Below the pieces are notes generated by a model. It did no database searches. It was not told the DNA's origin and saw nothing but the letters and a program-made list of their open reading frames with translations. Source: Halieaceae bacterium (GTDB lineage: Bacteria; Pseudomonadota; Gammaproteobacteria; Pseudomonadales; Halieaceae). Taken from it: a stretch of 22,151 bases of DNA. Where the stretch lies: NCBI GenBank assembly GCA_011524755.1, contig WTJR01000021.1:19570-41720 (forward strand). Direction: 5' to 3'. This document shows positions 1 through 6,345 of this stretch, one piece after another; position 1 is the stretch's first letter, and every line of letters begins with the position of its first letter. The translations under genes and the position numbers were made by a program.

Positions 1-1256
1 TAGGCGCCAAGCGCACGAACAGGTGTCCAGTCATTTCCGAGCCCGCCTGCAAACTTAGACAGCATGGCGTTGTCCTGAATCGCACCGTAGATACCGTGCA
101 AGTCGTCTGGGACAGTTGTCAGGTAGCACGAGCTCAACTGGGGTCGCAATGTGCCAGAGTTGAACAACGTGGGTGTCGAGCTCATGTAGTCAAACGAGGA
201 CAACAGCTGGTAGAACTCAATCGCTCTTGCGTTCTTGTCGTCTTCGCGAGTCGCCAGTCCCATAGCGACGCGCATGAAGAAGAGCTGTGGTAACTCAAAA
301 CGAGTCTCATCGCTGTGGATGAAGTAGCGGTCGTACAGTGTCTGCAATCCTAGGTAGCTGAACTGCAGATCGCGCTCGGGCAGGAGGGCTTCGCCCAGCA
401 TGTCGAGGTCGTAGTCTGCGAGGTTAGGCGCCAACAGCTCGAGTTCAATGCCCCGACTGATAAACGACTTGAGCGCCTGAGGATAATACGTTGCCATATC
501 CCCTTGAGTGGCTGACTCTGCGACGTTCAGGAAGCTCAGTCCCTCCGCGCGTAGGTTGTCGAGCAACAGTCGGGCGGCAACGCTCGAGTAGTTAGGCTCC
601 TGTTCGATCATGGTGCGTGCTGTAATGACCAGTGAGGTACTCAGCTCGTGCTCTGTTACACCGTCGTAGAGGTTCTTGAGTGCTTCATCGATGATCGCTG
701 CTTCGCTGACGTCGGTGAGGTCCATGCAGGCCTCCGCAACGATCGTACGAATGCGCTCGATATCAAGCGGCTTTGCAGTGCCATCGGCACCCACGACCGT
801 AATCGCGCCGGCGGCTGCCTCTGATTCGGGCGACAGCGCTTCTTTCTCCACACGGGCCTGCCGTCGAGATTCGCGGTAGATCACGTAGTCGCGAGCAATC
901 AAATGCTCACCCGCGCGCATCAAAGCCAACTCGACCTGGTCCTGAATGTCTTCAATGTGGATCGTGCCACCTGAGGGCATGCGTCGCTTGAAGGTGCCTA
1001 CTACTTGCTCCGTTAGTTTGGCGACCGTCTCGTGAATGCGCGTGCTCGCTGCGGCAGTGCCTCCTTCAACCGCGAGGAACGCTTTCGTGATGGCGACCGA
1101 TATCTTGCTGTCCTCAAATGGAACAACAGTCCCGTTGCGCTTGATCACGCGCATTTGTCCGGGCGCGGTAGCGGCAATGCGTGTCTGGCTGGGAGTGCCT
1201 GAAATAGGGGGCGTTGCGGACGCTGGATTGCTTACTGATTCACTGCCTGTCTGCAT
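1..1256 (-). CDS. nrdA: Ribonucleoside-diphosphate reductase class Ia, alpha subunit (N-terminal part, cut by window edge)
   Basis: Catalytic subunit that reduces ribonucleoside diphosphates to deoxyribonucleotides with the radical-bearing NrdB partner. The reverse strand is open for 418 codons from ATG at 1256 to the window edge. After a low-complexity Ser/Pro/Ala leader (about residues 1-34) come two ATP-cone domains, about 35-130 (starting MRVIKRNGTVVPFE) and about 141-235 (starting AITVVGADGT). The catalytic barrel then begins, with the substrate-site LSSCYL (cysteine near 377) and KFAGGLGNDWTPVRALGA at the cut. Two cones match the roughly 950-residue Pseudomonas-type NrdA; E. coli has one. 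The cones sense ATP/dATP for overall activity. A purine-rich AAAGGTGAAG lies 6-8 bases before the ATG. nrdB would lie beyond the left edge. I translated this frame by hand because it has no stop inside the window. Confidence 0.95.
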   Translation of the reverse strand, partial: MQTGSESVSNPASATPPISGTPSQTRIAATAPGQMRVIKRNGTVVPFEDSKISVAITKAFLAVEGGTAAASTRIHETVAKLTEQVVGTFKRRMPSGGTIHIEDIQDQVELALMRAGEHLIARDYVIYRESRRQARVEKEALSPESEAAAGAITVVGADGTAKPLDIERIRTIVAEACMDLTDVSEAAIIDEALKNLYDGVTEHELSTSLVITARTMIEQEPNYSSVAARLLLDNLRAEGLSFLNVAESATQGDMATYYPQALKSFISRGIELELLAPNLADYDLDMLGEALLPERDLQFSYLGLQTLYDRYFIHSDETRFELPQLFFMRVAMGLATREDDKNARAIEFYQLLSSFDYMSSTPTLFNSGTLRPQLSSCYLTTVPDDLHGIYGAIQDNAMLSKFAGGLGNDWTPVRALGA

Positions 1257-1330
1257 TCTATCTTCACCTTTAACTCGTCTTTTCGTGGGTTTGCAACCGG
1301 TCCATCACGAGGTGTTTCTTATCGTGCTTC

Positions 1331-1346
1331 TCACCACATATTGGGG
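1331..1346. promoter_or_regulatory. NrdR-like box in the nrdA leader
   Basis: TCACCACATATTGGGG matches 11 of 16 positions of the NrdR-box consensus, with most of the conserved core. It lies about 75-90 bases before the nrdA start and 32 bp (centre to centre) from the second box, the spacing known for NrdR repression of nrdA operons. The call rests on consensus memory; no nrdR gene is in the window. Confidence 0.5.
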
Positions 1347-1362
1347 TTGCGTCATATTCTGG

Positions 1363-1378
1363 CCCCAAGATAGGGCGG
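1363..1378. promoter_or_regulatory. NrdR-like box overlapping the nrdA -10
   Basis: CCCCAAGATAGGGCGG matches 9 of 16 positions of the NrdR-box consensus (acaCwAtATaTwGtgt) and covers the candidate -10. NrdR is the ATP/dATP-sensing repressor of nrd genes and usually binds two boxes about three helix turns apart. This is the weaker box. Its support is the 32-bp centre-to-centre distance from the box at 1331-1346. Confidence 0.4.
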
Positions 1379-1395
1379 TACAGGGTTGAATGCAA
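1367..1395 (-). promoter_or_regulatory. Candidate sigma70 promoter of nrdA
   Basis: Read on the minus strand, TTGCAT (1395-1390) and TATCTT (1372-1367) are separated by exactly 17 bases. The match is 3/6 for the -35 and 4/6 for the -10, so it is modest. It gains weight from its position about 110 bases before nrdA and from the regulator-like sites on and around it. The rest of the 1257-1587 gap, notably 1427-1587, shows nothing else I can name. Confidence 0.4.
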
Positions 1396-1417
1396 GCCCA
1401 AAAGCCAGCGGATTTCT

Positions 1418-1426
1418 TGTGGATAA
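1418..1426 (-). promoter_or_regulatory. Perfect DnaA box upstream of nrdA
   Basis: The minus strand reads TTATCCACA, the strongest 9-mer DnaA-binding sequence. It is centred about 60 bases upstream of the inferred nrdA transcription start. In E. coli, DnaA bound upstream of nrdAB ties dNTP supply to replication initiation, so the placement is meaningful. Only one box is visible, and a perfect 9-mer can occur by chance. Confidence 0.5.
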
Positions 1427-1587
1427 GATGTGGCGTTTTAAGAAGTTAGTGCTTACTCACTATGAGGGGTGCTGAACGCCGTATTGAAATAACTCACAAT
1501 GATGCGCAGTGCATGTCACATCAATGCAATAAATCGGAAGGCGCTTGATGGCTTAAAAGGTGGCCGTCATTGCCAGTCAGGGTGCGT

Positions 1588-2493
1588 TTAGCTCAGGAGA
1601 AATTCGACCAACGCCTTCTGTGCGTGCAGTCGGTTCTCAGCCTCATCCCAGATAACTGAGTTAGGGTCATCCATCAGGTCGGCGGTGATCTCTTCGCCTC
1701 GATGTGCCGGTAGGCAATGCAAGTAGATGGCTTCATCGTCGGCGAGGTCAAGAAGCTCCCGGTTGAGTTGATAGGCGCTCAACGCGTTATTGCGCTCACT
1801 GGCCTCGGCCTCCTGCCCCATCGATGCCCAAACATCGGTGACGAGCAAGTGTGCGCCGGCAACCGCAGCTTTTGGATCTGGCTCGATGGTTACCGCATCT
1901 CCCGCCGCTGCAAGAACCGTCGGTGAGGGCTCGTAACCTTCGGGGCAGGCAATGCGCAAATGAAAGCCCAGTAGCTTTGCCGCATTAATATAGGAGTGAC
2001 ACATGTTGTTGCCGTCGCCGAGCCAGCAGGCTGTTTTTCCTCGCATGTCTCCACGATGCTCGAACCATGTTTGCATATCAGCAAGAAGCTGGCAGGGGTG
2101 GAAATCATCTGTCAATGCGTTGATGACGGGCACACTCGAGTTCGCCGCGAAGGTTTCGACCTCTTGATGATCGAATGTTCGTATCATCACAATATCGACC
2201 ATCGACGATATCACTCTGGCCGTATCCTCCACGGGTTCGCCGCGGCCCATCTGTGTGGCGCTGGATGAGAGGAACATGGCGCTGCCACCCAGCTGCGTCA
2301 TCCCGGCTTCAAAAGAAACGCGCGTTCGTGTCGATGCTTTGGCGAAAATCATGGCCATCACTTTCCCGGTGAGCGACGCATGAGGCATCCCGTTGCGCTG
2401 CATCTGCTTGAGCTCTGATGCCCGTCTTAAAACCGCAAGCAGCTCGTCCGAGGACAGGTCATTCAGTGTCAGAAAGTGGCGGGGCGTGTTCAT
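1588..2493 (-). CDS. argF: Ornithine carbamoyltransferase
   Basis: Makes citrulline from ornithine and carbamoyl phosphate in cytoplasmic arginine synthesis. The 301 residues fit anabolic OTCases. Visible motifs: carbamoyl-phosphate loop STRTR (54-58), HPCQ (132-135), DGNNM (150-154), the ornithine loop DVWASMG (220-226) and catalytic HCLPAHRG with Cys260. The ATG start lies 24 bases after the argD stop, so the two genes are almost certainly cotranscribed, with argD first. No clear rho-independent terminator follows: a four-pair TGGC/GCCA hairpin just downstream is too weak. The sequence appears complete. Confidence 0.96.
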   Translation of the reverse strand: MNTPRHFLTLNDLSSDELLAVLRRASELKQMQRNGMPHASLTGKVMAMIFAKASTRTRVSFEAGMTQLGGSAMFLSSSATQMGRGEPVEDTARVISSMVDIVMIRTFDHQEVETFAANSSVPVINALTDDFHPCQLLADMQTWFEHRGDMRGKTACWLGDGNNMCHSYINAAKLLGFHLRIACPEGYEPSPTVLAAAGDAVTIEPDPKAAVAGAHLLVTDVWASMGQEAEASERNNALSAYQLNRELLDLADDEAIYLHCLPAHRGEEITADLMDDPNSVIWDEAENRLHAQKALVEFLLS

Positions 2494-2517
2494 ACGTCTG
2501 TCCTACAATCCCAGGAG

Positions 2518-3690
2518 TTAAGCATCTTTGAGTGAATTCACAATGTCAGCGACGGTAGCGCCAACACGTCGCGCGTCATCCGTGCTCATGACCAGCGGTG
2601 GTAGTAGTCGGATGGTGTTGCCTCCGGCAACATTGATCAACAGATGTCGATCTAGCGCCATTCGGACCAGATTTTCTGTGGGAACCTTGGGCTCAATACC
2701 AATCATAAGCCCTACACCACGACGATCACGTATCAAGTCTCCATCGGCGATCTCTGAATCCAAGCCTTCAAAGATGGCTGCGCGGATGATATCGGCCCGA
2801 TCCCAAAGCTGGTCTGCACTTAATGTATTGATCACGGCGCTAGCGGCAGCGCAGCAGATTGGATTGCCGCCGTAAGTGGTTCCATGGTCGCCTGCAACTA
2901 GCAAATCGCTGGCGCGTCCGCGAGCCATACAGGCGCCTATGGGTAAGCCGTTACCCAGACCCTTTGCTGTGGCTAAGACGTCCGGAATGATCCCGAGGCG
3001 TTGAAAGACATACAGGGCGCCGCATCGACCGTTACCGGACTGTACCTCGTCGAAACTGAGCAACCAGTCTTCTTGATCGCAGAGTTCGCGCGCGCGCACT
3101 AGAAACGCGTGGTCCAAAGGGTAAATCCCACTCTCGCCCTGCACCGGCTCTAGGTGGATAGCGACAATGTCATCTCGTGTTTTTGCGAGAGCCTCCAGCG
3201 CTTCGGTGTCATTTCTTGCAATGCGAATAAAGCCCGGTAGTAGGGGTTTGAAGGCAGCTTGAATCGCAGCACTGCCCGTCGCTGATAGGGCGCCCATGGT
3301 TCGTCCATGGAAGGCACCCTCTAAGACCACAATCTGAGGATTGGCAATGCCTTTATTGTGGCCATGGCGCCTTGCCATCTTGATGGCCGTCTCGTTCGCC
3401 TCTGCGCCCGAGTTGCAAAAGAAGATGCGTTCCATGCCGGTGAGTTGGTTAAGTTCGGCAGCCAGTCGCTCTTGTTGTGCAATACCGTACAGATTGGATG
3501 TGTGTAACAGACTCTCCGCTTGCTCGGTGACAGCGCGCGTGACACTTGGGTGAGAGTGACCGAGATTGGTGACGGCAATGCCAGACAGCGCATCCAGGTA
3601 CTGCCGGCCTTTTTGGTCGGTGAGGTAGGCACCTGCCCCCGACGCAAATGTCACGGGTAATCGACCGTATGTGGGCATGATGGCTGACAT
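2518..3690 (-). CDS. argD: Acetylornithine/succinyldiaminopimelate aminotransferase
   Basis: PLP enzyme that transaminates N-acetylglutamate semialdehyde to N-acetylornithine; family members often also serve lysine synthesis. It has 390 residues, normal for class III aminotransferases of this subgroup. Visible are the cofactor phosphate loop SGAEANE (94-100), the aspartate motif FDEVQSGNGR (Asp214), and PLP lysine Lys243 in TAKGLGNGLP. The start is ATG at 3690, with AAGG about 11 bases upstream. It is the first gene of argD-argF and diverges from grxD across 110 bases. ArgD versus a catabolic paralogue (AstC/AruC) cannot be settled by motif alone, but adjacency to argF favours biosynthesis. 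Confidence 0.93.
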   Translation of the reverse strand: MSAIMPTYGRLPVTFASGAGAYLTDQKGRQYLDALSGIAVTNLGHSHPSVTRAVTEQAESLLHTSNLYGIAQQERLAAELNQLTGMERIFFCNSGAEANETAIKMARRHGHNKGIANPQIVVLEGAFHGRTMGALSATGSAAIQAAFKPLLPGFIRIARNDTEALEALAKTRDDIVAIHLEPVQGESGIYPLDHAFLVRARELCDQEDWLLSFDEVQSGNGRCGALYVFQRLGIIPDVLATAKGLGNGLPIGACMARGRASDLLVAGDHGTTYGGNPICCAAASAVINTLSADQLWDRADIIRAAIFEGLDSEIADGDLIRDRRGVGLMIGIEPKVPTENLVRMALDRHLLINVAGGNTIRLLPPLVMSTDDARRVGATVADIVNSLKDA

Positions 3691-3710
3691 GACTATTACT
3701 ACCTTTAATT

Positions 3711-3724
3711 GTCGATTTTACGAC
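3711..3724. promoter_or_regulatory. Dyad over the candidate argD -10
   Basis: GTCG-ATTTTA-CGAC is a perfect four-base dyad with a six-base centre. Read on the minus strand the centre is TAAAAT, a 5/6 match to a -10, 25 bases before the argD start; no good -35 accompanies it. A TGTCG half-site recalls Pseudomonas-type ArgR sites, but I cannot assign the regulator. Confidence 0.3.
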
Positions 3725-3800
3725 TTCCTGCGCATGGCTTCTGATAGAATCCCACCGGCGAGTAATTCAACTAAAGCCAACTACGGCGCGGAGACTAGCA

Positions 3801-4124
3801 ATGGATATTATGGAGACCATTAAGGATCAGATCGAGAACAATCGTGTGATCCTTTATATGAAAGGCTCCCCGAATCAGCCACAGTGCGGTTTTTCAGCGC
3901 GTACGGTACAGGCGCTCATGGGTTGCGGTCAGAAATTTGCCTACGTCGACGTGCTAAGCAACCCTGAGATCCGAGCGAACTTACCGGCTTACGGTAATTG
4001 GCCCACCTTCCCGCAACTTTGGGTTGACGGAGAGCTGATCGGTGGTTGCGACATTGTTTGCGATATGGATGACACCGGCGAATTACGCGAACTCATTGTC
4101 GGTGATAGTGACTCCGAGTCCTAA
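3801..4124 (+). CDS. grxD: Monothiol (CGFS) glutaredoxin, Grx4 type
   Basis: Small cytoplasmic glutaredoxin that binds and passes on [2Fe-2S] clusters with glutathione and BolA-type partners. The 107 residues are a single thioredoxin fold. Visible: KGSP (21-24), the signature CGFS (29-32), the cis-proline segment WPTFPQLW (67-74) and the glutathione-binding GGCDIV (81-86). The ATG is preceded by CGGAGACTAGCA, a fair ribosome site. It stands alone, divergent from argD and convergent with bfr, and is closed by a hairpin with a T-tract. Its place beside bacterioferritin genes fits a role in iron and Fe-S handling. Confidence 0.96.
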   Translation: MDIMETIKDQIENNRVILYMKGSPNQPQCGFSARTVQALMGCGQKFAYVDVLSNPEIRANLPAYGNWPTFPQLWVDGELIGGCDIVCDMDDTGELRELIVGDSDSES

Positions 4125-4166
4125 GCTCGGAGCACGGTCGACCCTCTCTGAAGAACTGGCTTCTTA

Positions 4167-4187
4167 ACTGGCTGTAGCCAGCTTTTT
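4167..4187 (+). terminator. Rho-independent terminator of grxD
   Basis: CTGGCT-GT-AGCCAG (4168-4181) forms a short perfect stem followed by CTTTTT. It lies about 43 bases after the grxD stop. The T-tract runs into the bfr stop codon (4186-4188), so the two convergent genes share these bases. On the other strand the hairpin is followed by TTAAG, a poor terminator for bfr. Confidence 0.65.
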
Positions 4188-4677
4188 AGCCTCCCTCACT
4201 TGGCTTGACGGTTTTCATCGCGGTCTGAAGGTAGTTCTGTTCTCCCACGCGATCCATGAGCGATAGCTGCGTCTCGAGCCAGTCAATATGCTCTTCCTCA
4301 GCATCGAGAATCCGCTTTGCCAGGTCGCGCGACACGTAGTCGCCCACCTCTTCGCAGCATTTGACGGTTGCCTTCAGGTCCTCGTGGGCCACGTGCTCTA
4401 GCTGCAGGTCACACTCGAGCATCTCACGGGGTGTTTCACCAATTCTCAGTTTTCCCAAGTCCTGAAGGTTGGGGATGCCCTCTAAAAACAGAATGCGCTC
4501 GACCAATTCGTCGGCGTGCTTCATTTCATCGATGGACTCGTGATACTCGTGCTCGGCGAGTTCGGTAAGTCCCATATCCTTGTACATTTTGGCGTGCAAA
4601 AAGTACTGGTTGATAGCGACAAGTTCGTTGTAAAGAATTTTGTTGAGGTGGCGAATAACGTCTGAGTTGCCTTTCAT
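4186..4677 (-). CDS. bfr: Bacterioferritin
   Basis: Subunit of the 24-mer haem-containing iron-storage shell that oxidises and stores Fe(II). The longest frame opens with GTG-ATG. I choose the ATG at 4677 because it gives the family N-terminus MKG and keeps AGGA at a 9-base distance; GTG at 4680 is possible. Numbered from the ATG (163 residues), the ferroxidase ligands are all present: Glu18, Glu51, His54, Glu94, Glu127 and His130. Haem ligand Met52 sits in ESIDEMKHAD, so this is the haem-binding, catalytically complete type. It lies downstream of bfd on the same strand after a 123-base gap that contains a Fur-like box. Confidence 0.96.
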   Translation of the reverse strand: MKGNSDVIRHLNKILYNELVAINQYFLHAKMYKDMGLTELAEHEYHESIDEMKHADELVERILFLEGIPNLQDLGKLRIGETPREMLECDLQLEHVAHEDLKATVKCCEEVGDYVSRDLAKRILDAEEEHIDWLETQLSLMDRVGEQNYLQTAMKTVKPSEGG

Positions 4678-4767
4678 CACGGATAGTCCTGGCGTGTTGA
4701 TGTTAGGCCATAGGATAACGCGAAACGCAGACTAAAAAAAGCGTAACTTATTGTTTTTAAAGGAAAA

Positions 4768-4786
4768 GATAATGGGAACGATTCGC
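4768..4786. promoter_or_regulatory. Fur-box-like site upstream of bfr
   Basis: GATAATGGGAACGATTCGC matches 13 of 19 positions of the classic Fur box, including the whole left heptamer. Its core AATGnGAACnATT recurs in the site before bfd. It lies about 90 bases before bfr and just after the bfd stop, so bfr may have its own iron-responsive promoter. Whether Fur represses or activates here cannot be read from sequence. Confidence 0.5.
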
Positions 4787-4800
4787 AACCGCAATCGCAT

Positions 4801-4998
4801 TTAGGCGCGACGAGCTGCCTGTATTTGCACGCCGCGATTGAGTGCTTCGCTGACCAGCGACTCGGCGAAGCAGGTGCACTTGCCACACTGTGTGGAGCAA
4901 CCAGTCGCGCGGCTTACGTCGGCGAGTGAGCGCGCACCCGAAGCTACCTGCTCGCGAATGGCACGGTCGGTGACGCCTTTGCAAATACATACATACAT
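4801..4998 (-). CDS. bfd: Bacterioferritin-associated ferredoxin
   Basis: Small [2Fe-2S] protein that docks on bacterioferritin and supplies electrons to release stored iron. The 65 residues match the family length. The cluster cysteines are in the exact Bfd pattern: C4-I-C6 and C38-G-K-C41; Cys34 and Cys43 are extra. It precedes bfr on the same strand. No Shine-Dalgarno sequence is visible before the ATG, where the sequence reads ACCGTTCTCAT. The best promoter match would start transcription near the ATG itself. A strong Fur-like box overlaps this promoter, in line with Fur-controlled bfd genes of pseudomonads. Confidence 0.95.
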   Translation of the reverse strand: MYVCICKGVTDRAIREQVASGARSLADVSRATGCSTQCGKCTCFAESLVSEALNRGVQIQAARRA

Positions 4999-5012
4999 AT
5001 GAGAACGGTAAT

Positions 5013-5031
5013 GTTAATGAGAACCATTGTC
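5013..5031. promoter_or_regulatory. Fur box upstream of bfd
   Basis: GTTAATGAGAACCATTGTC matches 15 of 19 positions of the Fur consensus. It overlaps a perfect minus-strand -35 TTGACA (5033-5028) and the spacer to a weak -10 TACCGT (5010-5005, spacing 17), so Fur bound here would block bfd. It also abuts the upstream side of the divergent proA promoter. Confidence 0.7.
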
Positions 5032-5054
5032 AACAATGTTTTGGCGTCTTAGCG

Positions 5055-5060
5055 TATACT
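5055..5060 (+). promoter_or_regulatory. Candidate -10 of proA
   Basis: TATACT is a 5/6 -10 hexamer 28 bases before the proA start codon. The hexamer 17 bases upstream (AACAAT) is a poor -35. The element lies in the 90-base divergent gap shared with bfd. Confidence 0.35.
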
Positions 5061-5088
5061 CCGCCGCTCACACTCGGGAGTCAGACCA

Positions 5089-6345
5089 TTGTCGGTTCAG
5101 CAGTACGTCAGAGACTTAGCGATATCCGCGAAGCACGCTTCAAAACTTGTTGCGAATTCGCCTGTGTCAGTGCGTAACGCGGCATTAGAGGCCATCGCCG
5201 GCACAATACAAAGCCAGCGAAAAACGTTGCTTGAGGCAAACGCGGTGGATCTCTCTGCAGCTCACGAGGCGGGTCTTGATGCGGCGTTAATTGATCGCCT
5301 TGAACTCACCGAGACGCGAGTAGATGGCATGCTCGAGTCTTTGGCGATTGTGCAGGCGTTACCCGATCCCATTGGTGGGATCGAGGGCTTGAAGTCGATG
5401 GAGTCCGGTATACAGGTGGGCAAGATGCGCGTGCCGCTCGGCCTTATCGGCATCATTTATGAGTCACGTCCCAATGTCACGATCGATGCCGCAAGCCTCT
5501 GTCTGAAGTCGGGTAATGCCGTGCTGCTGCGCGGTGGCTCTGAGGCGCTTCGCTCCAACCTTGTCCTTGCAAGCTGTATTCAGGCCGGGCTTGAAGCCGC
5601 CGGCTTGCCTGCGCAGGCGGTTCAAGTGCTCGACACAACTGATAGAGAGGCCGTGTCGGCCATGGTCAAGCTTAACGGCGTCGTAGACATGGTGGTTCCT
5701 CGGGGCGGTAAGGGTTTGATCGAACGCGTTGCGAGCGATGCGACAGTGCCCGTACTTAAGCACTTGGATGGTATTTGCCATTTATACATCCACAGTGATG
5801 CCGACCCCGCCATGGCGATCGAGCTTGCAGTCAATGCAAAAACGCATCGCTACGGGACCTGTAACACGATGGAATCACTGCTCATCGATAGTGCGTGCGC
5901 CACACTGCTTCCCGAGCTTGCACGCCCGTTGCTAGAAAAGGGTGTCGTGCTCCGCGGCTGCGAGCAAACCTGCGCCTACTTGGGCGATGACTGTTCACTG
6001 GCATTGGAAGAGGATTGGGCCACCGAATACCTCGCGCCCATCTTGTCGATCAAAGTGGTCGAAGATTTTGATGCTGCTGTCGATCACATTGCGCGGTTTG
6101 GTTCAGGCCATACGGATGGCATCGTTACCCAGTGTCACAGTAGTGCGATGCGATTTCTGAGAGCGGTCGATTCCAGCTCCGTAATGGTGAATGCCTCAAC
6201 ACGGTTCGCTGATGGGTTCGAGTACGGGTTGGGTGCTGAGATCGGGATTTCCACGGATAAAATCCACGCCCGCGGTCCAGTGGGTCTGGAAGGGCTTACC
6301 AGTCAAAAATACGTTGTGCTGGGCAATGGCCACATCCGCGCCTAA
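5089..6345 (+). CDS. proA: Glutamate-5-semialdehyde dehydrogenase (gamma-glutamyl phosphate reductase)
   Basis: Second step of proline synthesis: NADPH-dependent reduction of gamma-glutamyl phosphate. The 418 residues equal the usual length (417 in E. coli). Aldehyde-dehydrogenase features: YESRPNVT (124-131), the glycine-rich LKSGNAVLLRGG (139-150) and catalytic Cys258 in YGTCNTMES. The start is TTG (5089) with GGGAG eight bases upstream; no in-frame ATG near the N-terminus would keep the conserved first helix. It is the first gene of the long plus-strand cluster. Its last 20 bases overlap nadD. proB is not in the window. Confidence 0.95.
   Translation: MSVQQYVRDLAISAKHASKLVANSPVSVRNAALEAIAGTIQSQRKTLLEANAVDLSAAHEAGLDAALIDRLELTETRVDGMLESLAIVQALPDPIGGIEGLKSMESGIQVGKMRVPLGLIGIIYESRPNVTIDAASLCLKSGNAVLLRGGSEALRSNLVLASCIQAGLEAAGLPAQAVQVLDTTDREAVSAMVKLNGVVDMVVPRGGKGLIERVASDATVPVLKHLDGICHLYIHSDADPAMAIELAVNAKTHRYGTCNTMESLLIDSACATLLPELARPLLEKGVVLRGCEQTCAYLGDDCSLALEEDWATEYLAPILSIKVVEDFDAAVDHIARFGSGHTDGIVTQCHSSAMRFLRAVDSSSVMVNASTRFADGFEYGLGAEIGISTDKIHARGPVGLEGLTSQKYVVLGNGHIRA

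Noticed and set aside
676..1389. Plus-strand open frames at 676-879 and 1036-1389
   Set aside because: They lie opposite the nrdA coding region and its promoter, encode no recognisable protein, and the minus-strand frame gives a clear NrdA.
1560..1580. Hairpin after argF as terminator
   Set aside because: Only a four-pair TGGC/GCCA stem and a short T-run; too weak.
3763..3775. ARG-box-like half-site (AATTCAACT) in the argD-grxD gap
   Set aside because: Only one half matches the enteric ARG box; the second half is missing.
4779..4797. Hairpin just after the bfd stop as a bfd terminator
   Set aside because: CGATT/AATCG stem with a bulge and no T-tract; the bases are better explained by the Fur-like box they overlap.
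6191..6325. Longer nadD starting at 6191
   Set aside because: The extra 45 codons are proA read in another frame and do not resemble any NadD N-terminus.
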